DNA of 64,000 nt from Progne subis subis (Eukaryota > Chordata > Aves > Passeriformes > Hirundinidae): the NCBI GenBank assembly GCA_022316685.1, contig JAKJHU010000363.1, forward strand, positions 124,001 to 188,000, given 5' to 3'. The notes beneath the pieces are model-generated. The model had not been told where the DNA came from, did not search any database, and saw only the letters and a list, made by a program, of their open reading frames with translations. Position 1 is the stretch's first letter; every line of letters starts with the position of its first letter. Shown here in pieces: positions 41,273-54,600 of the stretch. The position numbers and the translations under genes were made by a program.

Positions 41273-44200
41273 CCACACTATTACGTTCTAGAGCCAGAAA
41301 TTTGTGGGGAGTTTTTAGGTATGTTCTCTCACCCTCACAGATGGGGCAGCAGTGAAGGCGATGCCACAGCGCCTGGGCACAGGGGTCCCAGCTCACGCTC
41401 CCATGGGGCTTGCAGCTCGCTGTCGCTGGGTTGCCGTGTCTCTCCCTTTGACTCCCGCACAGACGACAGACTTCTTTTACAGATGCTTTCCTCAGAAGGG
41501 ACCATAGAAATGGAAAATAACTCAAGAGCTTTTAGAGCCAGATTACCTCTACAAATCTTATCACTTTGGGCTCCTCATAATGTGTTGGAATGCACCCCCA
41601 CACCCGAATGGATGCTTCCAAATTAGGAAAAGAGGTTTTCATTACACCCCTGACTTTTATGGAAAGGCACCAGAACTTCCGGTGTCCCGCTCACTGTGGT
41701 TGGCTCTGTGCCAAGACAAGAGCACCTTGTGGGCTTTGGAAACGCTTCTCAAAACCTGTAGCTGTTTCTGTTGGCAGCAAGCCAAATTGTTCCTCCTTGA
41801 TCGTTCTATGCTTAAGAAAGTGCAAAGAGGCGCTCAGGTGCTTTTTTGGGGTGTCTTAGGTGTCAGATGCTTCTCTGACACTCGGGACGCTTTTGTTCTT
41901 TTGTTTCTGTATAATTTGTTATTTTCTACTTTATTAAAACCTTTGCTTTACAAAACACACCCAAAGAGCCATCTGCCAATACTATTAAGCCACTCTGGGA
42001 GGTTGCAGGTACAGACTTGATACATCTTCACAGGGCTCATTACACTCTGGCAAAGTGTAAGACTGTATCAATAGTGCTCATTTTTTTCCCCACCCTTCAG
42101 ATATGGGTTTCAACAATGCAATATTTTTGCTTACAAACTGGAAAGAGAATTCACTATCAGCAGTCCAGGAAACAGGCTATGTTCCTAAGACCCCAAACCT
42201 TTCAAATCTTTATTTCAGCCAGGCACCCAGGTCCATCTACTCAATTTATGCTCCAGAGGGTGGGGAGCCCTAGGACCCCGTGCACCTGCTAGAAGGGGAC
42301 ATGGTGGTACACAAGCCAGTGGTAACACTGATGGGAAATGATGCTGCTGAACACTTCCTTTCCTACAGAACAGCGCTTAACTGAAAACAGGCATCCAGCT
42401 CTGGAAGGGTTCATTTTGTCACTGCCACCTCCTACTATGTCCTGTTTACTGAGACCTCTCTACACACTGAATGTTTCTTGCCCAAGACAATACAATACTT
42501 AATCACGCTTAAATACATTAAGGATCAGATATATTTACAGAAGCTCTGAAATACAGCATAGATATCTTACATTGCTTTAATTTTTTTTTTCTTATTTTTA
42601 CTTGCATGTTGTCTTTAGTATAAAGTTTTTGTAAGGAGGCACTTACTGCATTTCCCACACTAGATGAAAGGTATACTTTAATTTGCTAAACTGTGTGGAC
42701 TTTTTTCATTAAAGAGTTTCTAACACTTATATCTACAGCAGAGATACTGAATATTATTACTAACGATTATTTCAAAATTACATTTCTAATCTTAAAACTA
42801 CTAAAGAGACAGGCTTGTATAAAAATATATTATCTTTTGTTCACCCAATACATACATTGTGGTTGGGGAAAAAAAAGACAGTGTTTTGTGTTCTTTATTC
42901 TGGGTACCTTTCAGGTCTGTATTTTATTATCTTATGAACTGGTAGTAATAGTGTACTGAAATGATCTGTGAAAGCAGTGAAAATATTTTCTAACTTGAAA
43001 ATCAGTCATTAAGAGCAACTGCTATTTTGAGTAAAGTATTTTATCTCTGTTCCATCACAGTATCTCCTGTTTGTACTCTAATGAAACAAGATGTTTTAGT
43101 TTTTAACTTCCTCACCCCCCTTCCCACACAAGAACATAAAACACAAACTGTGCAAAGAACAGCCACTCAAGAAAAAGCCACTTCTCCATTCATGGCTATT
43201 TTTTTTACACTGGGGGTAAACAAAGGACTGTAAAAGCATTGCCCACACGATGAGGGTTGCAGTTCTCTTACGAATATATGGGAAATGCTAGAAATATATT
43301 GATGGTATCCTCTTTTCAACTTTTGCATGCTTTGTGAGGTGCTCAAGGGAGGGAGGTATCTGTACTGGCTGGATAGAAATACTGGAATCTAAATGGGATT
43401 TCAGATTTCTTTTTTTAATTGTCATGATTTTCAAAACCATCCAAGAAAGGTAAATACACTCAGCAGAGCAGATGATTTGCAGTTACACTGAGTGCTTCAT
43501 GTACCCAGCCCAGCATCACATCCTCAAGCTCAGACTGGGGACGAACAGCCCCCAGGTCCCTGGGGACAGTTGGGGTGGTAGCAGGTGCCTCTGTGGCTTG
43601 GCTTCGTGGCCCTTCAATCCCCTACCTGCCAACTCTCATGAGCACAGTTGTACACTCAAACTGAGGAGGAAGAGGAGGAGAGGCAGGAAGGATGAATCAA
43701 CATCCACCTACCTCCATTTGATGCTCTCTGCTGCAGTCTGGCCTCACATGGAGCAGCATACAAGCTCTAGGATGTAGCGAAAGCAAGGCTCTGCCTCCTG
43801 TTTCTGTTGAGCTCAGGAGCTTGCCCAGCCTCTGGCCCCATGCACAGGAACAGCTGTGTCTGAGTGTGCTAGTGCTGGGTAAAGTCTGGGATTCCTCTAC
43901 CACATGCAGGGCAGGACTTTTTGCTGCCCTCATTAATAGGCAGGTATTAGTCTTGCTTGTGCCACAAGCCAGGTACAGCTTCTAAGATTTAGCTGCCTCT
44001 GGTGAAAGAAACAAGACTTAGCTTACTGAATAAGCAAACACGCTTCTCCCACCTAAGATTTTGTAGGTTTGCCTATTTTAGTGAGCTTGAATAGGCTAAT
44101 TCAGGAGTTTCTGTTGACTGAGGCAATGGTGCTAAAGAAAAGCAATGGCTGCCTCCAGCTTTCTTCTATTTCTTTCTCCTGCATGAGCAATATACAAACA

Positions 44201-46908
44201 GCCCCAGACTTACTCTGCTCCTAATAGGGTAGGAGTAGGAGGAAGGCCCTATGTGAGGAGAGTGGGACCATGGAGCTAGAGGCGGCATTACCCTTGGGTT
44301 AATGAACTGAACAGTCTCTCTGCTGGCCTAGCACCTGCAGGCATGTGGGGTTGTAGAGTAACCACATCAAATGCTGCTAATGCACAAGGTACAGCCACTC
44401 TGGAGTGTCTGCAAGATGGATACCCACCCTGACAGCCCCCTGCTCTGCATGATATATGTACGTATTAGTAATTTATCGGAGTTTTATTTTAATTCATTGA
44501 TGTCACTGTGACAACAGCATTCTCAAGTAGGCATTTCCTGTTTTTCTTTCTCAGATAGAGAAGCAGATGTTTTCTGAGCCTTAAAAAAGAGCCAATCATT
44601 GTTCTTAATGACACTGATAACAACATCCAGCCCCACAGCCTAAACCCAGGGCTTCTCTAGGAAACCGCAAGTTACAGTCTGCAGCAATGAGACTACATGC
44701 AACAAAAGCATGGAATTTTCAAAGATGATCTTTCAGATAGTTCAATGGGAACAAATTCTACAAAGAAAAACATTTGGAGCTCATTTTATAAACAAAATGA
44801 AATACCACAAGTGAGTCCTTGCAGGTCCTGGTAGCTCCTCAAACCCATTGAACAAATGCTTTGGGACAAAGGTAGGGATAAATAGATAGCATTGCTGTCC
44901 TTTCTCCAAGACGTTTCTTGGAGAGTTTTTGACTCTTGATTGTTGTATTGGACAAGAACCTACTATAACTGTAACGTATTTTGATTGAAGGAAAAAAAAA
45001 ATTAAAAAAGGTATGGGCAGCTTCATTTGTATCATGGCCAATACAGCTTGCTATCATAGCCCTGGTTTTATTTCCAACTTTCAGCATATAGTGCATTTAC
45101 TGCTTACTCTAAAATCCTATTGAGCACTGCGAGCAGTTCACTGTGATGGTGAAGAAAGACAATCAGATCTTCATATGCATCCTTCCCCACCACACCACTT
45201 CCCCTCTAGTGGTCAATGTGGTTTGTCCTAAGATAGAAACACAGGCATTGCAGGAGGAACCATCTGGATGATCGCATAATTAATGTGTTCCAGGGATGGG
45301 GGAGATGGGATGTTTTCAACTGACTTTGGTGCGCATCAGCCTGCATAAGGGTTAAAAGTGTTAATGGAAGCTAGGTCAACTGGGCAAATTCGTCTCCTGA
45401 TGTTGCAGGCAGCTTCAAGGTGGACCCCTTCTCTGGCAGAGATGCCTGCAAGGAACACTCACTTTTGGAGGGTGAGTAAAAAGCACTACCACACAGACAA
45501 AATCCTAAAGCAGCAACATAGGCACTTTGTTGCTTTGCAGTTGTGACTTCTGAAAGGCCAGAGACCCTAAATCCATACATTTCTAGCCAAATGTGCTTAT
45601 ATTATAGCACTTTAGAGATCACCTGTTGACTAGTCTTAGACTAAGGCAACCTATCTGCACCTAGACCTCCCCGAGAAATTTAGAAAGCAAGGGGGTCTCA
45701 CTGAAGCTTGTGACTCAACAGCAGGGACAACGACCTGATTATACTATTATCTATTGCAGTAGATGACAGAGTGGTTATTTAGTTATACTTCCCTGGTAAT
45801 ATTATTGTATCAGCAATATATCTAATAATAATCATCCACATAATTGCTGTGCTCTCCTTCTCATACACTAGCTGAGAGCTTTCTCTCAACAACGCTTTCA
45901 TAGGTACAAATTATGCACTGGATGTTTATTGCAGCAGTTCTGTTCATTGCACTGCAAATTTTAATTGCACAAAGAGTGAAGACATAAGACAGAGAGTGGG
46001 CAGGGCTCTCTCCCTCTCTCTGCTAATAGCTCCTTTTGTTGTGTAGTCACAGTTCTACCCATAAAAGCTTCTTAGGCTTTGTTGCTGCCGTTTCTGCTGG
46101 AGTCATTGCCAACATATTTTGCACATGTCTTGGTTGTGGTATCATGGGCTTGCGTGTAGGGTGTAGCAGCCGGTTCTATCAAGTATAACTGTTTCTTTAA
46201 TTAAAGGCAAGTTATTACACTGTGCAATTTCAGTGAGATTCAGCACAATGAATTGCCAAAACTGTCAGCAACATTCACTCCATAATAGCTACTGTAAAAT
46301 TCTTTGCCAGGTAGGAAGCATCACTACATAACCATCCAAGCACTAAGCCATTTTGCAGATTACTTCCACATGCTATCCTTGCTGTGTGTTTTGTCACTGT
46401 GTTATGACTCCATAAATAAGCAGGGCTGGGAAAAGTTGACAGCATAGAAACCCTCTACCAGATCATTATTTTTTTTTTTTTCTTTTGATCTAAATTGAAG
46501 ATATGGCAATCATTAATAACCATGAGATGTTTTTCACCCTTTCATTAGCTTTCACTATGCATTCAAGGGATTTTCCCTGCTTTTCAGTCTAGGGCAGGAC
46601 TGAAGAACCTTTCACCTACTGAAGGTCTGCTTTTAACCATAGGCAAAAGTGCAGCTTTTTCAGGTTACTCAGCATCACTGGGAGATTCTCCTCCTATTTA
46701 AATGCACAGATCTTGCACTGTGTCTCCCCAAGTCAGAGCTCAGCTTAGTGTATCAAACATGCATGGTGGAAATTACCCTTATCATCTACTGGAACCTTAC
46801 ACTCATTATGACAAAAACTGTGATAAAAAATCATTATGAAGAGGAACACTAATAAATTATTGTTCTTTTAAATTTGAGAAATTACAAATAGAACTGAAAG
46901 AACTGCCT
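41273..46908. other. Intergenic region
   Basis: 5.6 kb without recognisable gene, CR1 or RNA gene. The open frames found are short and have no protein signature. A 13-bp perfect palindrome TGTCACTGTGACA lies near 44,501-44,513. Confidence 0.5.
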
Positions 46909-48490
46909 ATCAGAGAATCATTTAAATGAGAAATGACCCTTAAGATCATTGTGTCCAACTGTTAACATTGCCAAGTTCACCACTAAACCATGTCCCAAAG
47001 TGCCACATCCAATATGTGAACACCTCCATGGAAGTGTTCACTTCCATTCCAGTGGTTCCACCACTTCCCTGGGCAGCCTGTCCCAATGCTTGACAACCCT
47101 TTTAATGAACAACCGTTTCCAAATATTTAATCTCTCCTGATGCAACTTGAGGACATTGCTTCTGGTCTTGTCACTTGTTACTTGCAAGAAAAGACTAATT
47201 GCCACCATGCCACACTCTCAGGTATTTGTATAGAGCAATAAGGTGTCTCCTCCAGACTACACACCCCAGCTCCCTCAGCTGCTCCTCACAGGACTTGTCC
47301 TCCAGACCCTTCACCAGCTCCATTGCTCTTCTCTGGACTCACTCCAGCACCTCAATATCTTTCCTTTGGTGAGGGTCCTAAAAAATAAGAACACAAGATT
47401 TGAGTATATTTGAGTATAAGAGGACAATCCCTGCCCTGCTCCTGCTGCCCACACCATTGCTGATCCAGGCCAGGATGCCATTGCCCTTCTTGGCCCCTGG
47501 GCACACCCTGGCTCACGTTCAGTCACTGGCACCAGCACCCTCAGCTCCTTTCCAGCCACTCTGCCCCAGCCTGTGGGGCTGCCTGGGGCTGTTGTGACCC
47601 AAGGGCAGGACCCGGCCCTGGGCCTTGTTGAACCTCACACCATCGGCCTCAGCCCATGATCCAGCCTGTGCAGATCCCTGTGCAGAGCCTTCCTGAACTC
47701 CAGCAGATCAGCACCCCCACCCAGCTTGGTGTCATCTCTGAACTAACTGAGGGTGCACTCAATCCCCTCATCCAGATCATCAATGAATGCACTAAAAAGG
47801 ACTTGCCCCAATGCTGAGCCCTGGGGAACAACACTGGTAACCAGCCACCAGCTGGATGTAACTCCATTGACTGCCACTCTCTGGTCTTTACTATACTCAG
47901 GAGGACCTGCTCTGTGACATTTCCTGGCACCAAGGTCTGACTGAACATAGCCAGTTCTGTGGATCCTCCTTCCAGCCCTTCTTGTCCCAGCCTCCAGCCA
48001 ACTGGGACTCCCCAGTTAGCCAGGAATGCTGATACATGATGCGAAGTGTCTGAGTGAGCACATCCAGCAGCTCCCTCAGTACCCCTGGGTAGATCCCATC
48101 TGGCCCCATAGACGTGCGTATAAGAGGTAGAGCAAGTTATCGACTATTTCCCCTTGGGTTATGTGAGCTTCATTCTGGTCCTTCATTTTGTGTATTCTGT
48201 AGAACAGAAGGCACTTAAGTACCTCAGCCTTTTTCTCTTCCTTTGTCACCGTATGGCCCCACATCTGATAAAGGATTCTCCTTAGACCACCTTTTGGAGT
48301 TAATGTTTTCATAAAAACCTTTTGTATTGTATTTTATGATAGTACTTTGGCTGTTACAGTTTTCTCTTTGCATACCCTCTCAGAATCTTTATGGTCCTCT
48401 TGAGTTGCCTGCCCCTCATCCAAGGCTTTTAATTTTTATTTTTTTTTTCCTGAGTTCACCAAAGCTTGTCTTCATTTCCAGCAGCCCATC
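46909..48490 (-). mobile_element. CR1 LINE, about 1.6 kb, 5'-truncated, antisense
   Basis: The + strand shows the inverted CR1 3' end, then inverted ORF2: GGGCAGCCTGTCCCAATGCT, the CAGGATGCCATTGCC block and an AGCCCTGGGGAACA-like stretch near 47,820. It continues to inverted upstream ORF2 (GTCCTCTTGAGTTGCCTGCC near 48,400). It is the longest CR1 copy in the window and carries no intact frame. The outer limit near 48,490 is approximate. Confidence 0.9.
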
Positions 48491-49073
48491 TGGCAGCTCA
48501 TATCATGTTGTATTTGACTGCTGAAAATCATCAGAGGATGCAGATAGTGTCCTTAGACAGAGGCTCATTAGGTGAACTGAGACATCAAGTCCTTTCTTTT
48601 GGCACTGTCCAGTTGGGAAGGGATCCAGCATCCTGTGGAAGAGCAGACATGGCATGGTATTGTCTGATTCATTTTACTGTGACACTTACACATGGGTGGA
48701 GAGCAGAAAACACAAAAGAGCAAAGCACAGGCAGCAATGTATATCCTTGTTGCCTTCCATGCAGAGTGAACTCCTGGGCCAACAGCTCAGTGTTGACATC
48801 AGCACACACTGGCATCACTCCAGGCTACCTCCTCATTTCATCACTTCAAGATGGGTTTTTCCTTAAAAGTAAGTAAGTTGAATGTATATTTTGACAGCAC
48901 TTAGAAAAAGCAAGCATAAACATTGTGCCTACTGAGTAAGCCACAATGTAATCCTTGCCCTGAAGAGCTGATAATTACCATCCAAGAGGCTTTATTATGA
49001 GGATTATAATTACCGTATTTTCTTAAAGTTTTAATGCAAAACTTAGTTACAGTGAGAATCCAGCTTTTGTGTA

Positions 49074-49120
<47 letters not shown>

Positions 49121-51229
49121 CCCTGACTTTCCCAGAAGAAGTAAAATCCTTCAAAAATACAACTTGCATATATTCTAATGGCTAAAAGTACAGACAGTAA
49201 AAGAAAAACTATGTTTATTATTTGCAAAATAATACCAACCTGGTGGTCACTGTCAACAACTTCTTTCTTCTTTTTAACTCAGCTATAGACATGTTACCAC
49301 TGCCTAATTTCCAAGAGATCTGTGGTTTTTTTCCAATTGCCTGGTAAGTGGTAGTGTTTCAGGAACTAAAGAGAGAGGCATACAGAAAGAGAAAATATAT
49401 ACTAGTTAAAATGAATGCCAAGCATTATTTTACAGCTCCATGAACAGGCACTCTAAAAGAGACTGGTACTGTCTGGGAATGTCATGTTTACCTTTATGTT
49501 ACAAAGCAAGTAATAAAATAGGAGAATTCATTGCTGTCACGGGATGAACCTGATAATTTTATAAAGTTTTGCTGCACGTTTAAATTGTATAATTCATTGA
49601 TGTAGATACTGAGAATGTGGAAAGCAATGTAGGGAATGACCCTTCATATTTTTATTTCACATTTTTGAAGATTTTGTGGTGTTAGGTCACATCCTGGCAG
49701 GTCACTCTTAATAAGTAGAATGCAAAATGTCCAAACATTACAGTACTTTTAAACTTGGTGATAGGAGCACTTCTTAGGACGAAGAGATACCTGAGCTGAA
49801 ATCCCCTTTACATATCTCAGTCCTCAAGGTAAGGGGTAAAAAAGGGCAGTGTTCCTCTTCCTTCTGTTTCTCTGTAGATTTTTTTGGGGGGGAGAAGAAG
49901 GTTGAGAGCAAGCAAGAACTTTTTTTTTGCCATATCTAATGGTAAAGCAGGATCAGGATCTTCTGGATATTAGGGACCTGATGTCTCTCAGGCATGGAGC
50001 AGGCTGCACCTTTGCTTTTAGCAGCTTCCCCATAAGCCCTTAGGCACAGGGGGCCCTAACTCAGTGCCTGCAGTAAGGACACTCCAAAGAATATTGCTGT
50101 TTTAGGGTAGTTTTTTGTCTTTGCGATCAGGCGTTTACAGAGCAGAAACAGCCAGGCACGTTCTCCCCCAGCTCCACAAATCTTCCACAAGAGGGTATCT
50201 GTAACTCCCATTAAGGCCAAAGGAAGCTAGCTTGTTCCAGCAGGGACAGCCTTGCCTGCAGTTCATCCAGAGGTCTAAGCTTGCTGGGGCAGTCTCCTGC
50301 TGCTCTCTGCCCAGCATGAGAGGCTGGCAGGAACAAGGCTACTTTCTTTGCAGGGAATTGGAAGCTAAATACCAAGAGTTTTATTTCTTTGGAACAGGTT
50401 TTTATCTGAACCACCTAATTACTTTTCATAAATCCTTCAGCTCTTCAGTCAGTACTTCATTGTATTGTCCTATGACCAGTACTGAATATTTAATTACATA
50501 TTAATTATATATTTTAATGTAATTTTTCTATATTAAGTAGAGGTAAATTAATAATATTTCAATTATTTTCATGTGTGTACCACAATTTTATTGCTATAAC
50601 CTCCCCCCCCCACCCGCCCCCCGATCTTTCATCAGGTCAGGAAAGGTAATACAGTTATTACTCCATCCTAGAAAAACCAGTTCAACCAGCTTTCCTGCTA
50701 AAGTCTAAACAAGCCTAAACACACCAGGCAGAATAAAATCCAACATTTTTGTTATTCCAAATCCCTGGAACCACAGATGGGTAGGCAGGTAGGTAGAAAA
50801 GCATTGGGCTTCATTTTGCAGAAAATGCACAGCAATAAGACTAATGTTGAAGCTGCCAGCATCAAGCAATATGTTGAATTAAATATTCAGAATTAACTTT
50901 TGCAGCCCTAGGAATACACCTTTCACTGAACAAACATTTGTGAAATATTTAGACTTTCTTAATTCCCACCCCATACTCCTAGACAAGTTGCCATCAAACC
51001 CAGTGTTGATAGCTAATATACAGAGTAGCTGTAACAACCATGCAGAACATGCAGGGACCTCAAATCCAAGCACTGCAGCTCCTACACTTTAGGCTTTTAT
51101 TCTGTTTTGCAAAAAGATATTTCTTGACTATTAAAAAACTACATGGAGATAAGATCATATTGTTTCAATGTAAAATTATTAAACATAGAGTAAAAATGTT
51201 TACTTGGATTTAGCAAAGGAAGCTGGTGG
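48491..51229. other. Intergenic region
   Basis: No gene recognised. It contains a poly-A run of about 41 at 49,079-49,119 and a C-rich patch at about 50,603-50,624. Confidence 0.5.
49079..49119. repeat. Poly-A run, about 41 A
   Basis: An uninterrupted A run between AAAATT and GCCCTGAC. No retroposed gene or known A-tailed element was recognised upstream of it. Confidence 0.85.
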
Positions 51230-51625
51230 GTGCGAGTTCTTCAGGGACCTTCCCCAGTGGTGAGGGGAACTGGCAGGAGACCTCTGACAGCCTGCTGCAG
51301 CAATACTTGGCTGAGAGAGAGGAATAAAAAGGGGAAAACAGATCCTCACTCATCAAGAACCATCAAGAACCATCAAGAACCAATGGGCAGAAACTTATGC
51401 ACACAAAGTTCCATGAAAAACTTCTTTTTACTGTGCAGGTGACCAGACACTGGAACAGGCTCACCAGAGAGGTTGTGGAGAATTTCACTGGAGATGGTCA
51501 AGCACCCTCTAGACATAATCCTGTGAAATGTGGTCTGGAATGATCCTGCCGGAGCAGGGAGGTTGGACCACAGGACCCACTGGGGTCCCTCCCAACCTCA
51601 CCCTTTCTTTGATTCTGTGAGAAAG
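51230..51625 (+). mobile_element. CR1 LINE 3'-end fragment, sense
   Basis: The clear match begins at about 51,370: CAATGGGCAGAAACTTATGC, ACTGGAACAGGCTCACCAGA, GAGGTTGTGGAGA, GGTCCCTCCCAACCTCACCC, and a terminal GATTCTGTGA. The 5' boundary is uncertain. Three copies of ATCAAGAACC lie at about 51,351-51,381. Confidence 0.88.
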
Positions 51626-54600
51626 GGAATCTCAGAAGCAACTGTGCCTGCAGAAGCCAAGTGCAGACTTGCAGTGGATACTGAACTGGAACCTTGGCAG
51701 AAGCAGAGATGTGAAGCCTCTGTAACAGATCCTGGCTTGCGCCAAGTACACAACTACCAGAGAACTGGGAACAACAGGCCATCAAAAAACCAAGATGCTC
51801 TCTCACAAGGAGCTGGTGAAGACAGGCTCTCATTGAATGTTCTTATGCTGCAACTTGGGGTGAGACATCGTCACTTTGCATAGTCACCTAGCAACCAAAG
51901 CAATGAAAATTGCCTGGGACTGGTACAATGCCATGCAAACAGAATAAATACAACTGTCAGAAGAAACTACTTCACCCCTCCTGAAGGAATTAACTTCATG
52001 CTTCTTGCAGTGGGGGTTGATTAGCAATCTAAATCCTGCTTCCTCCCTGTGCAGCCCCCAAAGACATTTAGCAGTTTCAGGCAGAAAGAAGAGGAAAGGG
52101 AAATGTTTCCTAATTCTGTACCTTGCAGCAATAGCCCCACATTTGTGGTGGGCTCCAGTACTGCTGTGCTCAGGTGATCAGGGTAGGGTTGTTGGCGTAC
52201 AGTATTGCGTGGGTTCATGTGTCCCTGCCGCCCCAAAGGAGGTCAGGGCAGAACCAGGGACAAAGAGGCATCTGGAAGAATGACATTCCTACATGATCCT
52301 CCTGCAGCAAGGCAGATGGAAGTTTTCTGTCCTTCCCATCCTCTTAAGAGTCTTGCATTTTCACCTCTTCAGTGGTGAAAGTGACTGCTCTGCACATGCA
52401 GCAATAACCTGCAAATCCTAACAGCTCCTTACTTCTTTAGAAGCATTTTGCTTCTAAATATGCATTGACTAAGCATTTCATAATCAGTGTCTAGAACATG
52501 TTACATCTGGGACATAAACACAGTATGTATCTGTAGTTTAAAAGTTAGAAAAATTTCAGCTGAGTAGAAGAAAAAAAATATTTTTCTAAATATGAATTAT
52601 AATAATTACTATGCTGTTCATTAAGCTTACAAATAAGTTCTAACCATTCATAATAAAACTATTTTTGGTCATAACACTAGCTTTTTTAATACTGTGGCAG
52701 GTTTCAATTTTGGGCCAATCAACATATTGAATATGATAAAACGTTTGTGGTTTTTCCCTGATTGTACAGACAGTGGGAGGTCGGGTGAGACACTGGGAAG
52801 GGACAAGGGTGTATCCTGCCACACTGAATAAACACTGTGAGAACAGACTGCCTGTGTGGAAAGCCTGTGACTCAGCACAGCTGCGTGGATCTCCTCCTCA
52901 CATCCTTCTTAGTACTGGGAGTTTCCAAATAATTTTCAAGCATCCTGGTCAAGTGACACACTTTTTCCATGAAACTAATTTCTTTGTGGACATTGGGCTC
53001 TGCTTCTAGACAGACCACAATCCCACTGATAAAATAATTATAGAAATAGTTCCAATCTCTGCATTTTTAATAAACAATCCCTAAGTAGGACAAAAGCAGC
53101 CCCCTTTCACCTTAATGACAATGATGGCAAGAATTCCCAAAAAACGTTATTTGCAAACCACTTGAATTACGGTGAAACGGCATTTACTGGAGTAAGAGAG
53201 AGGGATGACACCAAAACTATGAAAAGACCATATATGCTCAAACCAGACACACCTCTTCCATGTTAGAAAACTGGGAGATACATGGGTTCAGAGATTTCTC
53301 CTTCAGCCTTTCTAATTTGCCCATCCTGAAGCCACAACTAACAATATCTGTGTGCAAAGAAGGTAAATCACAAGGCAGCACATACAAAGACCTGCCCCAT
53401 CCTTCCACAGATAACTTTTGATGCAGGGAATTCTCCAAAGTTATGAAGTGCCAGCATCTCTCTCAAACAGTGATCTGTAGCGCAGTCCACTGTCATGGGT
53501 GCTTGCCCAACCAAACCGGCAGATCCTGTCAATGCATGACACACAGAATGGCTCCAGAAGTCCTCTCCACCAGCAAACTGTGGCTTTGCTGGCATGCAGA
53601 AGGAAACACAGAGAAGCAATGGAAGACATCAGAGCGTAACCTGAATGACATCCATAGTGACACACAGCCATATTAAAGCTCAGCCTTGGAAGAGCCTGAG
53701 AACTATGGCCAATGACCACACTATTCAAAGGAAGACCCACCGGCCTGGATACCAGCCACAACAGTCACCATAAGCAGATGCACAGAAAAGAAACAGAGGA
53801 GGACAAATACAAATGGTATTTCCCCAATGACTCTCCCACTCAAACAGTATATTCCACTCAGGGAAATTCACAAGTTAGTTATGGCTTGTTGCTTTAGTAA
53901 TCCACAGGAGTTGCAGCATCTTCCTGGGAATTTATGGAAACATCTTGTATGCCCAGCATCATTTGTCAAGAAACTGCACAAGTCTCCTACCTGCTGGATA
54001 TCCTTTGTGCCATGATTTTTATATCTGAACCTGTCTCAGAGTGTTTGAGTGGTTGACCCCAGCCCTAGTTGTGTAGAACATGTTGTGAATAGACTGAAGT
54101 GTTCCCAGGTGCCTAGTCAGGTCTTATACAAATGTGAGTCAATACTCTCTATCATGTGCCATAAATACTGTTGAACTCTTGCCAAAGCCTAAATTGTTAC
54201 TGTGACCATTTTGTACATTATGTCCAGCTGTAGAAGATACCTTTAATCCTGTTCAATGTAGCTTGCAAGAGCCATTGGTATGTCCATTGCTTAACTTCCT
54301 TGATATTAATCTACTGGCATAAAACTACAATTGTCAAGATATTATTCCCTGCCAAAACAATAATTTCTTCTACTTGCCTTTTGAACTCTAACATCATGCA
54401 TCCTTTAAATATCATAAACCAGGACTGCTGCCACGTGAACTGCCTGACCCACTCGCTGCCCTTGGACTTTTTAAGCACATATCTGAAACACTCTTTTACA
54501 TCAATACAGGAATGACATCAACTAGACTGGAGAATTGATGCTGTTAAAATTCTGCCTCTCTTTGGATAAGTCTGCCATGATTCTTAGGTAGTTTTTCCAG

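Noticed and set aside
41126..41626. 166-codon frame across the intergenic T/G tract
   Set aside because: The first third is low-complexity and the remainder has no recognisable signature.
51351..51381. Three short tandem units considered as a CRISPR-like array
   Set aside because: The 10-bp units have no spacers and lie beside a CR1 fragment in a vertebrate genome. It is an ordinary tandem repeat.
53441..53761. 106-codon minus-strand frame in the intergenic region
   Set aside because: No family signature and no splice sites forming a gene model. The length is compatible with chance.
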